Of a stretch of 64,000 bases of DNA, positions 10,256-23,814 are shown piece by piece. A model generated the notes under the pieces. That model had not been told where the DNA came from and made no database searches. It worked only from the letters and a program-made list of their open reading frames with translations. Source of the DNA: Limnoperna fortunei (lineage: Eukaryota > Mollusca > Bivalvia > Mytilida > Modiolidae); the NCBI GenBank assembly GCA_944474755.1, contig OX104124.1:24340452-24404451 (forward strand). The letters run 5' to 3'. Both the position numbers and the translations under genes were made by a program. How positions within the stretch are numbered: the first letter of the stretch is position 1; every line of letters starts with the position of its first letter.

Positions 10256-13040
10256 TACAGGAGAATGTTATTGTGCTGTTATTGTTAGCATTGTTAAATG
10301 TGCAGAAAGGAAGGGTTAAAAACCCAATAAGTACAGGAGAATGTTATTGTGTTGTTATTGTTAAATGTGCAGAAAGGTAGGGTTAAAAAACCAATAAGTA
10401 CAGGAGAATGTTATTGTGCTGTTATTTTTAGTGTTGTTAAATGTGCAGAAAGGAAGGGTTAAAAACCAATTAGTACAGGAGAATGTTATTGTGCTGTTAT
10501 TGTTAAATGTGCAGAAAGGAAGGGTTAAAAAACCAAAAAGTACCAAAGAATTTTATTGTGCTGTTATTGTTAGCATTGTTAAATGTGCAAAAAGGAAGGG
10601 TTAAAAAACCAATAAGTGCAGGAGAATGTTATTGTGCTGTTATTGTTAGCATTGTTAAATTTGCAGAAAGGAAGAATTAAAAAACCAATAAGTACCAAAG
10701 AATGTTATTGTGCTGTTGTTGTTAGCATTGTTAAATGTGCAAAAAGGAAGGGTTAAAAAACCAATAAGTACAGGAGAATGTTATTGTGCTGTTATTGTTA
10801 GCATTGTTAAATGTGCAAAAAGGAAGGTTTAAAAAACCAATAAGTACAGGAGAATGTTATTGTGCTGTTATTGTTAGCATTGTTAAATGTGCAAAAAGGA
10901 GGGGTTAAAAAACCAATAAGGACAGGAGAATGTTATTGATGTTATTGTTAGCATTGTTAAATGTGCAGAAAGGAAGGGTTAAAAAACCAATAAGTACCAA
11001 AGAATGTTATTGTGCTGTTATTGTTAGCATTGTTAAATGTGCAGAAAGGAAGGGTTAAAAAACGAATTAGTACAGGAGAATGTTATTGTGCTGTTATTGT
11101 TAGCATTGTTAAATGTGCAGAAAGGAAGGGTTAAAAAACCAATAAGTACAGGAGAATGTTATTGTGCTGTTATTGTTAAATGTGCAGAAAGGACTGTTAA
11201 AAAACCAATTAGTACAGGAGGATGTTATTGTGCTGTTATTGTTAGCATTGTTAAATGTGCAGAAAGGAGGGGGAGAATGTTATTGTGCTGTAATTGTTAG
11301 CATTGTTAAATGTGCAGAAAGGAAGGGTTAAAAAACCAATTAGTACAGGAGAATGTTATTGTGATGTTAGTGTTAAATGTGCAGAAAGGAAGGGTTGAAA
11401 ACCAATTAGTTTAGGAGAATGTTATTGTGCTGTTATTGTTAGCATTGTTAAATGTGCAGAAAGGAAGGGTTAAAAACCAATTAGTACAGGGGAATATTAT
11501 TGTGATGTTATTGTTAAATGTGCAGAAATGAAGGTTTAAAAAACCAATAAGTGCAGGAGAATGTTTTTGTGATGTTATTGTTAGCATTGTTAAATGTGCA
11601 GAAAGGAAGGGTTAAACAACCAATTAGTACAGGAGAATGTTATTGTGCTGTTATTGTTAGCATTGTTAAATGTGCAGAAAGGAAGTGATAAAAACCAATT
11701 AGAACAGGAGAACGTTATTGTGCTGTAATTGTTAGCATTGTTAAATGTGCAGAAAGGAAGTGTTAAAAACCAATTAGTACAGGAGAATGTTATTGTGTTG
11801 TTATTGTTAAATGTGCAGAAAGGAAGGGTTAAAAACCAATTAGTACAGGAGAATGTTATTGTGTTGTTATTGTGAAATGTTTAGAAAGGAAGGGTTAAAA
11901 AACCAATTAGTACAGGAGAATGTTATTGTGCAGTTATTGTTAGCATTGTTAAATGTGCAAAAAGGAAGGGTTAAAAAACCAATTAGTACAGGAGAATGTT
12001 ATTGTGGTGTTGTTGTTAGCATTGTTAAATGTGCAGAAAGGAAGAGTTAAAAATCCAATAAGTACAGGAGAATGTTATTGTGCTGATATTGTTAGAATTG
12101 TTAAATGTGCAAAAAGGAAGGGTTAAAAAAAACAATTAGTACATTAGAATGTTATTGTGCATTTATTGTTAGCATTGTTAAATGTGCAGAAAGGAAGGGT
12201 TAAAAAACGAATAAGTACAGGAGAATATTATTGTGCTGTTATTGTTAGCATTGTCAAATGTGCAGAAAGGAAGGGTTAAAAAAAACAATTAGTACAGGAG
12301 AATGTTATTGTGCTGTAATTGCTAGCATTGTTAAGATGCAAAAAGGAAGAGTTAAATAACCAATAAGTACAGGAGAATGTTATTGTGTTGTTATTGTTAA
12401 ATGTTCAGAAAGGAAGGGTTAAAAAACCAATTAGTACAGGAGAATGTTATTGTGCAGTTATTGTTAGCATTGTTAAATGTGCAAAAAGGAAGGGTTAAAT
12501 AACCAATTAGTACAGGGAATGTTATTGTGCTGTTGTTGTAAGCATTGTTAAATGTGCAGAAAGGAAGAGTTAAAAATCCAATAAGTACAGGAGAATGTTA
12601 TTGTGCTGTTATTGTTAGCATTGTTAAATGTGCAAAAAGGAAGGGTTAAAAAAACCAATAAGTACAGGAGAATGTCATTGTGTTGTTATTGTAAGCATTG
12701 TCAAATGTGCAGAAAGCAATGGTTAAAAAACAATTACTACAGGAGAATGTTATTGTGCTGTAATTGTTAGCATAGTTAAGATGCAAAAGGGAAGAGTTAA
12801 ATAACCGATCAGTACAGGAGAATGTTATTGTGCTAATGTTGTTAGCATTGTTAAATGTGCAGAAAGGAAGGGTTAAAAATCCAATCAGTACATTAGAATG
12901 TTATTGTGCTGTTATTGTTAGCATTGTTAAATGTACAGAAAGGAAGGGTTAAAAAACCAATAAGTACAGGAGAATATTATTGTGCTGTTATTGTTAGCAT
13001 TGTCAAATGTGCAGAAAGGATTGGTTAAAAAAAACAATTA
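10256..13040 (+). repeat. 2787-bp HOR, copy 2
   Basis: Tandem second copy with the same order of rare variants: fused monomer near 11266, AGTTTAGGAG near 11408, GATAAAAACC near 11688. The left junction lies in a chimeric monomer at about 10230-10300. Its left half, GGATTGG plus a long A run, is that of the monomer near 13020, and its right half, TGCTGTTATTG then AAACCCAATAAG, is that of the monomer near 7500. Confidence 0.9.
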
Positions 13041-15382
13041 GTACAGGAGAATGTTATTGTGCTGTAATTGTTAGCATTGTTAAGATGCAAAAAGGAAGAG
13101 TTAAATAACCGATAAGTACAGGAGAATGTTATTGTGCTGTAATTGTTAGCATTGTTTATTATGCAGAAAAGAAGGGTTAAAAAACCAATAAGTACAGGAG
13201 AAAGTTATTGTGCTGTTATTGTTAGCATTGTTAAATGTGCAAAAGGAAGAGTTGAAAACCAATTAGTACAGGAGAATGTTATTGTGCTGTAATTGTTAGC
13301 ATTGTTAAATGTGCAGAAAGGAAGGGTTAAAAACCACTTAGTACAGGAGAATATTAATGTGTTGTTATTGTTAAATGTGCAGAAAGGAAGGGTTAAAAAC
13401 CAATTAGTGCAGGAGAATGTTATTGTGCTGTTATTGTTAAATGTGCAGAAAGGAAGGGTTAAAAAACCAATTAGTACAGGAGAATGTTATTGTGCAGTTA
13501 TTGTTAGCATTGTTAAATGTACAAAAAGGAAGGGTTAAATAACCAATTAGTACAGGGAATGTTATTGTGCTGTTGTTGTAAGCATTGTTAAATGTGCAGA
13601 AAGGAAGAGTTAAAAATCCAATAAGTACAGGAGAATGTTATTGTGCTGTTATTGTTAGCATTGTTAAATGTGCAAAAAGGAAGGGTTAAAAAAACCAATA
13701 AGTACAGGAGAATGTTATTGTGCTGTTATTGTTAGCATTGTTAAATGTGCAAAAAGGAAGGGTTTAAAAAACCAATAAGTACAGGAGAATGTCATTGTGT
13801 TGTTATTGTAAGCATTGTCAAATGTGCAGAAAGGAATGGTTAAAAAACAATTACTACAGGAGAATGTTATTGTGCTGTAATTGTTAGCATAGTTAAGATG
13901 CAAAAGGGAAGAGTTAAATAACCGATCAGTACAGGAGAATGTTATTGTGCTAATGTTGTTAGCATTGTTAAATGTGCAAAAAGGAAGGGTTAAAAAAACC
14001 AATTAGTACAGGAGAATGTTATTGTGCTGTTATTGTTAGCATTGTTAAATGTGCAGAAAGGAAGGGTTAAAAATCCAATCAGTACATTAGAATGTTATTG
14101 TGCTGTTATTGTTAGCATTGTTAAATGTACAGAAAGGAAGGATTAAAAAACCAATAAGTACATTAGAATGTTATTGTGCTGTTATTGTTAGCATTGTCAA
14201 ATGTGCAGAAAGGAAGGGTTAAAAAACCAATAAGTACAGGAGAATGTTATTGTGCTGTTATTGTTAGCATTGTTAAATGTGCAAAAAGGAAGAGTTAAAA
14301 AACCAATAAGTACAGGAGAATGTTATTGTGCTGTTATTGTTATATGTGCAGAAAGGAAGGGTTAAAAAACCAATTAGTACAGAAGAATCTTATTGTGCTG
14401 ATATTGTTAGCATTGTTAAATGTGCAAAAAGGAAGAGTTAAAAACCAATTAGTACAGGAGAATGTTATTGTGCTGTAATTGTTAGCATTGTTAAATGTGC
14501 AGAAAGGAAGGGTTAAAAACCAATTAGTACAGGAGAATGTTATTGTGTTGTTATTGTTAAATGTTCAGAAAGGAAGGGTTAAAAAACCAATTAGTACAGG
14601 AGAATGTTATTGTGCTGTTATTGTTAGCATTGTTAAATGTGCAGAAAGGAAGAGTTAAAAATCCAATAAGTACAGGAGAATGTTATTGTGCTGTTATTGT
14701 TAGCATTGTTAAATGTGCAAAAAGGAAGGGTTAAAAAAAACAATTAGTACAGGAGAATGTTATTGTGCTGTTATTGTTAGCATTGTTAAATGTACAGAAA
14801 GGAAGGGTTAAAAATCCAATCAGAACATTAGAATGTTATTGTGCTGTTATTGTTAGCATTGTTAGATGTGCAAAAAGGAAGGGTTAAAAAAACCAATTAG
14901 TACAGGAGAATGTTATTGTGCTGTTATTGTTAGCATTGTCAAATGTGCAGAAAGGAAGGGTTAAAAACCAATAAGTACAGGAGAATGTTATTGTGCTTTT
15001 ATTGTTATATGTACAGAAAGGAAGGGTTAAAAAACCAATTAGTACAGAAGAATGTTATTGTGCTGTTATTGTTAGCATTGTTAAATGTGCAAAAAGGAAG
15101 GGTTAAAAAACCAATAAGTACAGGAGAATGTCATTGTGTTGTTATTGTAAGCATTCTCAAATGTGCAGAAAGGAAGGGTTAAAAACAATTAGTACAGGAG
15201 AATGTTATTGTGCTGTAATTGTTAGCATTGTTAAGATGCAAAAAGGAAGAGTTAAATAACCGATCAGTACAGGAGAATGTTATTGTGCTGTTGTTGTTAG
15301 CATTGTTAAATGTGCAAAAAGGAAGGGTTAAAAAGACCAATTAGTACAGGAGAATGTTATTGTTCAGTTATTGTTAGCATTG
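12905..15382 (+). repeat. Long-range block B, copy 2 (one monomer shorter)
   Basis: Second copy of 4045-6600. It lacks one 76-bp monomer near 14985 (the GTGCAAAAAGGAAGAG monomer at about 6155-6230 in the partner). It also has two fewer A in the tract near 13030. At the right end GTTCTGTTATTG in the partner is GTTCAGTTATTG here, after which the two copies diverge. The first 135 bp overlap the end of the 2787-bp HOR, which shares this monomer series. Confidence 0.87.
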
Positions 15383-15975
15383 TTTAATGTGCAGAAAGGA
15401 AGGGTTAAAAATCCAATCAGTACATTAGAATGTTATTGTGCTGTTATTGTTAGCATTGTTAAATGTGCAGAAAGGAAGGGTTAAAAAATCAATAAGTACA
15501 GGAGAGTGTTATTGTGCTTTTATTGTTAGCATTGTCAAATGTGCAGAAAGGAAGGGTTAAAAAAATCAATTAGTACAGGAGAATGTTATTGTGCTGTAAT
15601 TGTTAGCATTGTTAAGATGCAAAAAGGAAGAGTTAAATAACCGGTAAGTACAGGAGAATGTTATTGTGCTGTTGTTGTTAGCATTGTTAAATGTGCAGAA
15701 AGGAAGGGTTAAAAATCAATCAGAACAGGAGAATGTTATTGTGCTGTTATTGTTAGCATTGTTAAATGTGCAGAAAGGAGGGGTTAAAAACCAATTAGTA
15801 CAGGAGAATGTTATTGTGCTGTTATTGTTAGCATTGTTAAATGTGCAGAAAGGAAGGTTTAAAAAACCAATTAGTACAGGAGAATGTTATTGTGCAGTTA
15901 TTGTTAAATGTGCAGAAAGGAAGGGTTAAAAAACCAATTAGTACAGGAGAATGTTATTGTGCTGTTATTGTTAAA
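15383..15975 (+). repeat. Mixed monomers without a long-range partner
   Basis: About eight monomers leading into the 15976 block: a CCAATCAG/CATTAG type, a TCAATAAG variant with GGAGAGTG, an ACCGGTAAG variant of the CpG-bearing type, and three long CCAATTAG types including one with ATCAATCAGAACAGG. I did not find a long-range copy of this order elsewhere in the window. Confidence 0.65.
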
Positions 15976-18130
15976 TGTGCAGAAAGGACTGTTAAAAACC
16001 AATTAGTACAGGAGGATGTAAAAAGGAGGGGTTAAAAAACCAATTAGTACAGGAGAATGTTATTGTGCTGTAATTGTTAGCATTGTTAAATGTGCAGAAA
16101 GGAAGCGTTAAAAAACCAATTAGTACAGGAGAATGTTATTGTGCTGTTATTGCTAAATGTGCAGAAAGGAATGGTTAAAAAACCAATTAGTACAGGAGAA
16201 TGTTATTGTGCTGTTATTGTTTAATGTGCAGAAAGGAAGGGTTAAAAACCCAATAAGTACAGGAGAATGTTATTGTGCTGTTATTGTTAAATGTGCAGAA
16301 AGGAAGGGTTAAAAAACCAATAAGTACAGGAGAATGTTATTGTGCTGTTATTGTTAGCATTGTTAAATGTGCAGAAAGGAATGGTTAACAAACCAATAAG
16401 TACAGGAGAATGTTATTGTGCTGTTATTGTTAGTGTTGTTAAATGTGCAGAAAGGAAGGGCTAAAAACCAATTAGTACAGGAGAATGTTATTGTGCTGTT
16501 ATTGTTAAATGTGCAGAAAGGAAGGGTTGAAAAACCAATAAGTACAGGAAAATGTTATTATGCTGTAATTGTTAGCATTGTTAAATGTGCAGAAAGGAAG
16601 GTTAATAACCAATTAGTACAGGAGAATGTTATTGTGCTGTTATTGCTAAATGTGCAGAAAGGAAGGGTTAAAAAACCAATTAGTACAGGAGAATGTTATT
16701 GTGCTGTTATTGTTATATGTGCAGAAAGGAAGGGTTAAAAACCCAATAAGTACAGGAGAATGTTATTGTGCTGTTATTGTTAAATGTGCAGAAAGGTAGG
16801 GTTAAAAAACCAATAAGTACAGGAGAATGTTATTGTGCTGTTATTGTTAGCATTGTTAAATGTGCAGAATGGAAGGGTTAAAAACCAATTAGCACAGGAC
16901 AATGTTATTGTGCTGTAATTGTTAGCATTGTTAAATGTGCAGAAAGGAAGGGTTTAAAACCAATTAGTACAGAAGAATGTTAATGTGTTGTTATTGTTAA
17001 ATGTGCAGAAAGGAAGGGTTAAAAACCAATTAGTACAGGAGAATGTTATTGTGTTGTTATTGTTAAATGTTCAGAAAGGAAGGGTTAAAAAACCAATTAG
17101 TACAGGAGAATGTTATTGTGCAGTTATTGTTAGCATTGTTAAATGTGCAAAAAGGAAGGGTTAAAAAACCAATTAGTACAGGAGAATGTTATTGTGCTGT
17201 TGTTGTAAGCATTGTTAAATGTGCAGAAAGGAAGAGTTAAAGATCCAATAAGTACAGGAGAATATTATTGTGCTGTTATTGTTAGCATTGTTAAATGTGC
17301 AAAAAGGAAGGGTTAAAAAAACCAATTAGTACAGGAGAATGTTATTGTGCTGTTATTGTTAGCATTGTTAAATGTGCAGAAAGGAAGGGTTAAAAATCCA
17401 ATCAGTACATTAGAATGTTATTGTGCATTTATTGTTAGCATTGTTAAATGTGGAGAAAGGAAGGGTTAAAAAACCAATAAGTACAGGAGAATATTATTGT
17501 GCTGTTATTGTCAGCATTGTCAAATATGCAGAAAGGAATGGTTAAAAAAACAATTAGTACAGGAAAATGTTATTGTGCTGTTATTGTTAGCATTGTTAAA
17601 TGTGCAAAAAGGAAGAGTTAAAAACCAATTAGTACAGGAGAATGTTATTGTGCTGTAATTGTTAGCATTGCTAAATGTGCAGAAAGGAAGGGTTAAAAAC
17701 CAATTAGTACAGGAGAATGTTAATGTGTTGTTATTGTTAAAAGTGCAGAATTGAAGGGTTAAAAACCAATTAGTACAGGAGAATGTTATTGTGTTGTTAT
17801 TGTTAAATGTTCACAAAGGAAGGGTTAAAAAACCAATTAGTACAGGAGAATGTTATTGTGCAGTTATTGTTAGCATTGTTAAATGTGCAAAAAGGAAGGG
17901 TTAAAAAACCAATTAGTACAGGAGAATGTTATTGTGCTGTTGTTGTAAGCATTGTTAAATGTGCAGAAAGGAAGAGTTAAAAATCCAATAAGTACAGGAG
18001 AATGTTATTGTGCTGTTATTGTTAGCATTGTTAAATGTGCAAAAAGGAAGGGTTAAAAAAACCAATTAGTACAGGAGAATATTATTGTGCTGTTATTGTT
18101 AGCATTGTTAAATGTGCAGAAAGGAAGGGT
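15976..18130 (+). repeat. Long-range block, copy 2 (partner at 1-2155)
   Basis: Second copy of the window start at offset 15975. Its first ~885 bp also have a third copy at about 23815-24700 (offset 7839, then 7840 after one added A). The right part, from about 16930, is also the start of the 2152-bp HOR, so this interval belongs to two nested repeat levels. Confidence 0.9.
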
Positions 18131-19080
18131 TAAAAATCCAATCAGTACATTAGAATGTTATTGTGCTGTTATTGTTAGTATTGTTAAATGTGCAGAAAGG
18201 AAGGGTTTAAAAACGAAAAAGTACAGGAGAATGTTATTGTGCTGTTATTGTTAGCATTGTCAAATGTGCATAAAGGAAGGGTCAAAAAAACAATTAGTAC
18301 AGGAGAATGTTATTGTGCTGAAATTGTTAGCACTGTTAAGATGCAAAAAGGAAGAGTTAAATAACCCATAAGTACAGGAGAATGTTATTTTGCTGTAATT
18401 GTTAGCATTGTTTATTGTGCAGAAAGGAAGGGTTAAAAAACCAATAAGTACAGGAGAATGTTATTGTGCTGTTATTGTTAGCATTGTTAAATGTGCAAAA
18501 AGGAAGAGTTAAAAAACCAATAAGTACAGGAGAATGTTATTGTGCTGTTATTGTTGTATGTGCAGAAAGGAAGGGTTAAAAAACCAATTAGTACAGAAGA
18601 ATGTTATTGTGGTGTTATTGTTAGCATTGTTAAATGTGCAAAAAGGAAGGGTTAAAAAACCAATAAGTACAGGAGAATGTCATTGTGTTGTTATTGTAAG
18701 CATTGTCAAATGTGCAGAAAGGAAGGGTTAAAAAACAATTACTACAGGAGAATGTTATTGTGCTGTAATTGTTAGCATTGTTAAATGTGCAGAAAGGAGG
18801 GGTTAAAAAACCAATTAGTACAGGACAATGTTATTGTGCTGTTATTGTTAGCATTGTTAAATGTGCAGAAAGGAAGGGTTAAAATCCAATCAGTACATTA
18901 GAATGTTATTGTGCTGTTATTGTTAGCATTGTTAAATGTGGAGAAAGGAAGGGTTAAAAAACCAATAAGTACAGGAGAATATTATTGTGCTGATATTGTT
19001 AGCATTGTTAAATGTGCAAAAAGGAAGAGTTAAAAACCAATTAGTACAGGAGAATGTTATTGTGCTGTAATTGTTAGCAT
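16930..19080 (+). repeat. 2152-bp HOR, copy 1
   Basis: About 29 monomers repeated in tandem at offset 2152 bp. Matching marks are ATCAGTACATTAG at 17401 and 19553, GTCAGCATTGTCAAATATG near 17510 and 19660, and the GTTGTATGTGCAG short monomer near 18553 and 20705. It contains GCATAAAGG and GAAATTGTTAGCACTG variants not seen in the 1935-bp HOR. Confidence 0.87.
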
Positions 19081-21230
19081 TGTTAAATGTGCAGAAAGGA
19101 AGGGTTAAAAACCAATTAGTACAGGAGAATGTTAATGTGTTGTTATTGTTAAATGTGCAGAAAGGAAGGGTTAAAAACCAATTAGTACAGGAGAATGTTA
19201 TTGTGTTGTTATTGTTAAATGTTCAGAAAGGAAGGGTTAAAAAACCAATTAGTACAGGAGAATGTTATTGTGCAGTTATTGTTAGCATTGTTAAATGTGC
19301 AAAAAGGAAGGGTTAAAAAACAAATTAGTACAGGAGAATGTTATTGTGCTGTTGTTGTAAGCATTGTTAAATGTGCAGAAAGGAAGAGTTAAAAATCCAA
19401 TAAGTACAGGAGAATATTATTGTGCTGTTATTGTTAGCATTGTTAAATGTGCAAAAAGGAAGGGTTAAAAAAACCAATTAGTACAGGAGAATGTTATTGT
19501 GCTGTTATTGTTAGCATTGTTAAATGTGCAGAAAGGAAGGGTTAAAAATCCAATCAGTACATTAGAATGTTATTGTGCATTTATTGTTAGCATTGTTAAA
19601 TGTGGAGAAAGGAAGGGTTAAAAAACCAATAAGTACAGGAGAATATTATTGTGCTGTTATTGTCAGCATTGTCAAATATGCAGAAAGGAATGGTTAAAAA
19701 AACAATTAGTACAGGAAAATGTTATTGTGCTGTTATTGTTAGCATTGTTAAATGTGCAAAAAGGAAGAGTTAAAAACCAATTAGTACAGGAGAATGTTAT
19801 TGTGCTGTAATTGTTAGCATTGCTAAATGTGCAGAAAGGAAGGGTTAAAAACCAATTAGTACAGGAGAATGTTAATGTGTTGTTATTGTTAAAAGTGCAG
19901 AATTGAAGGGTTAAAAACCAATTAGTACAGGAGAATGTTATTGTGTTGTTATTGTTAAATGTTCAGAAAGGAAGGGTTAAAAAACCAATTAGTACAGGAG
20001 AATGTTATTGTGCAGTTATTGTTAGCATTGTTAAATGTGCAAAAAGGAAGGGTTAAAAAACCAATTAGTACAGGAGAATGTTATTGTGCTGTTGTTGTAA
20101 GCATTGTTAAATGTGCAGAAAGGAAGAGTTAAAAATCCAATAAGTACAGGAGAATGTTATTGTGCTGTTATTGTTAGCATTGTTAAATGTGCAAAAAGGA
20201 AGGGTTAAAAAAACCAATTAGTACAGGAGAATATTATTGTGCTGTTATTGTTAGCATTGTTAAATGTGCAGAAAGGAAGGGTTAAAAATCCAATCAGTAC
20301 ATTAGAATGTTATTGTGCTGTTATTGTTAGTATTGTTAAATGTGCAGAAAGGAAGGGTTTAAAAACGAATAAGTACAGGAGAATGTTATTGTGCTGTTAT
20401 TGTTAGCATTGTCAAATGTGCATAAAGGAAGGGTCAAAAAAACAATTAGTACAGGAGAATGTTATTGTGCTGAAATTGTTAGCACTGTTAAGATGCAAAA
20501 AGGAAGAGTTAAATAACCCATAAGTACAGGAGAATGTTATTTTGCTGTAATTGTTAGCATTGTTTATTGTGCAGAAAGGAAGGGTTAAAAAACCAATAAG
20601 TACAGGAGAATGTTATTGTGCTGTTATTGTTAGCATTGTTAAATGTGCAAAAAGGAAGAGTTAAAAAACCAATAAGTACAGGAGAATGTTATTGTGCTGT
20701 TATTGTTGTATGTGCAGAAAGGAAGGGTTAAAAAACCAATTAGTACAGAAGAATGTTATTGTGGTGTTATTGTTAGCATTGTTAAATGTGCAAAAAGGAA
20801 GGGTTAAGAAACCAATAAGTACAGGAGAATGTCATTGTGTTGTTATTGTAAGCAATGTCAAATGTGCAGAAAGGAAGGGTTAAAAAACAATTACTACAGG
20901 AGAATGTTATTGTGCTGTAATTGTTAGCATTGTTAAATGTGCAGAAAGGAGGGGTTAAAAAACCAATTAGTACAGGACAATGTTATTGTGCTGTTATTGT
21001 TAGCATTGTTAAATGTGCAGAAAGGAAGGGTTAAAATCCAATCAGTACATTAGAATGTTATTGTGCTGTTATTGTTAGCATTGTTAAATGTGGAGAAAGG
21101 AAGGGTTAAAAAACCAATAAGTACAGGAGAATATTATTGTGCTGTTATTGTTAGCATTGTCAAATGTGCAGAAAGGAAGGGTTAAAAAAACAATTAGTAC
21201 AGGAGAATGTTATTGTGCTGTAATTGTTAG
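19081..21230 (+). repeat. 2152-bp HOR, copy 2
   Basis: Second 2152-bp unit. The register to the following array then changes from 2152 to 2379 bp (for example 19071 to 21450). The extra 227 bp is about three monomers, inserted near 21150-21376 and including an ACCGATAAG type and a TTTATTGTG type. A single-base difference, AGCAATGTC near 20853, separates the copies. Confidence 0.85.
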
Positions 21231-23740
21231 CATTGTTACGATGCAAAAAGGAAGAGTTAAATAACCGATAAGTACAGGAGAATGTTATTGTGCTGTAATT
21301 GTTAGCATTGTTTATTGTGCAGAAAGGAAGGGCTAAAAAACCAATCAGTACAGGAGAATGTTATTGTGCTGTTATTGTTAGCATTGTTAAATGTGCAAAA
21401 AGGAAGAGTTAAAAACCAATTAGTACAGGAGAATGTTATTGTGCTGTAATTGTTAGCATTGTTAAATGTGCAGAAAGGAAGGGTTAAAAACCAATTAGTA
21501 CAGGAGAATGTTAATGTGTTGTTATTGTTAAATGTGCAGAAAGGAAGGGTTAAAAACCAATTAGTACAGGAGAATGTTATTGTGTTGTTATTGTTAAATG
21601 TTCAGAAAGGAAGGGTTAAAAAACCAATTAGTACAGGAGAATGTTATTGTGCAGTTATTGTTAGCATTGTTAAATGTGCAAAAAGGAAGGGTTAAAAAAC
21701 AAATTAGTACAGGAGAATGTTATTGTGCTGTTGTTGTAAGCATTGTTAAATGTGCAGAAAGGAAGAGTTAAAAATCCAATAAGTACAGGAGAATGTTATT
21801 GTGCTGTTATTGTTAGCATTGTTAAATGTGCATAAAAGTAAGGGTTAAAAAAACCAATTAGTACAAGAGAATGTTATTGTGCTGTTATTTTTAGCATTGT
21901 TAAATGTTCAGAAAGGAAGGGTTAAAAATCCAATCAGTACATTAGAATGTTATTGTGCTGTTATTGTTAGTATTGTTAAATGTGCAGAAAGGAAGGGTTT
22001 AAAAACCAATAAGTACAGGAGAATGTTATTGTGCTGTTATTGTTAGCATTGTCAAATGTGCAGAAAGGAAGGGTTAAAAAAACAATTAGTACAGGAGAAT
22101 GTAATTGTGCTGAAATTGTTAGCATTGTTAAGATGCAAAAAGGAAGAGTTAAATAACCGATAAGTACAGGAGAATGTTATTGTGCTGTAATTTTTAGCAT
22201 TGTTTATTGTGAAGAAAGGAAGGGTTAAAAAACCAATAAGTACAGGAGAATGTTATTGTGCTGTTATTGTTAGCATTGTTAAATGTGCAAAAAGGAAGAG
22301 TTAAAAAACCAATAAGTACAGGAGAATGTTATTGTGCTGTTATTGTTATATGTGCAGAAAGGAAGGGTTAAAAAACCAATTAGTACAGAAGAATGTTATT
22401 GTGCTGTTATTGTTAGCATTGTTAAATGTGCAAAAAGGAAGGGTTAAGAAAAACCAATAAGTACAGGAGAATGTCATTGTGTTGTTATTGTAAGCATTGT
22501 CAAATGTGCAGAAAGGAAGGGTTAAAAAACAATTACTGCAGGGGAATGTTATAGTGCTGTAATTGTTAGCATTGTTAAGATGCAAAAAGGAAGAGTTAAA
22601 TAACCGATCAGTACAGGAGAATGTTATTGTGCTAATGTTGTTAGCATTGTTAAATGTGCAAAAAGGAAGGGTTAAAAAAACCAATTAGTACAGGAGAATG
22701 TTATTGTGCTGTTATTGTTAGCATTGTTAAATGTGCAGAAAGGATAGGGTTAAAAATCCAATCAGTACATTAGAATGTTATTGTGCTGTTATTGTTAGCA
22801 TTGTTAAATGTGCAGAAAGGTAGGGTTAAAAAACCAATCAGTACATTAGAATGTTATTGTGCTGTTATTGTTAGCATTGTCAAATGTGCAGAAAGGAAGG
22901 GTTAAAAAAACAATTAGTACAGGCGAATGTTATTGTGCTGTAATTGTTAGCATTGTTTATTGTGCAGAAAGGAAGGGTTAAAAAACCAATAAGTACAACA
23001 GAATGTTATTGTGCTGTTATTGTTAGCATTGTTAAATGTGCAAAAAGGAAGAGTTAAAAAACCAATAAGTACAGGAGAATGTTATTGTGCTGTTATTGTT
23101 ATATGTGCAGAAAGGAAGGGTTAAAAAACCAATTAGTACAGAAGAATGTTATTTTGCTGTTATTGTTAGCATTGTTAAATGTGCAAAAAGGAAGAGTTAA
23201 AAACCAATTAGTACAGGAGAATGTTATTGTGCTGTAATTGTTAGCATTGTTAAATGTGCAGAAAGGAAGGGTTAAAAACCAATTAGTACAGGAGAATGTT
23301 ATTGTGTTGTTATTGTTAAATGTCCAGAAAGGAAGGGTTAAATCCAATTAGTACAGGAGAATGTTATTGTGTTGTTATTGTTAAATGTTCAGAAAGGAAG
23401 GGTTAAAAAACCAATTAGTACAGGAGAATGTTATTCTGCAGTTATTGTTAGCATTGTTAAATGTGCAAAAAGGAAGGGTTAAAAAACCAATTAGTACAGG
23501 AGAATGTTATTGTGCTGTTCTTGTTAGCATTGTTAAATGTGCAGAAAGGAAGAGTTAAAAATCCAATAAGTACAGGAGAATGTTATTGTGCTGTTATTGT
23601 TAGCATTGTTAAATGTGCAGAAATGAAGGGTTAAAAAACCAATTAGTACAGGAGAATGTTATTGTGCAGTTATTGTTAAATGTGCAGAAAGGAAGGGTTA
23701 AAAAACCAATTAGTACAGGAGAATGTTATTGTGCTGTTAT
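21231..23740 (+). repeat. Diverged mosaic of HOR fragments
   Basis: This stretch is made of pieces related to neighbouring HORs without a full-length tandem partner. The sequence from about 21920 follows the order seen from 20280 (offset about 1640). The sequence at about 22440-22720 resembles 13750-14010. The sequence at about 23100-23600 follows 37030-37530 (offset 13929). It contains the first CTGCAG-bearing monomer in the window, at 23436. Private variants include GCATAAAAGTAAGG near 21831 and CTGCAGGGGAATG near 22536. Confidence 0.75.
23436..23441. other. First CTGCAG (PstI-type) monomer variant
   Basis: A TTATTCTGCAGTTATTG monomer; the usual sequence is TTATTGTGCAG. I read the same hexamer at 27044, 29552, 31986, 32724, 36561, 37365, 38536, 39709, 41024, 53159, 54182, 55669, 56407, 60244, 61048, 62219 and 63391. 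I saw none before 23436 and none between 41030 and 53158. Confidence 0.85.
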
Positions 23741-23742
23741 TG

Positions 23743-23809
23743 TTAAATGTGCAGAAAGAAAGGGTTAAAAAACCAATTAGTACAGGAGAATGTTATTGTG
23801 CTGTTATTG
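23743..23809 (+). repeat. Exemplar short monomer (67 bp)
   Basis: A clean short monomer, from TTAAATGTGC to the next TTAAATG. It equals the long monomer minus TTAGCATTG, so TTATTG runs directly into TTAAATG. It carries one substitution in the purine block (GAAAGAAAGG). Short monomers of 66 or 67 bp, depending on A-tract length, occur singly or in runs of two or three, for example around 2580-2700, 26930-27000 and 23690-23830. Confidence 0.93.
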
Positions 23810-23814
23810 TTAAA

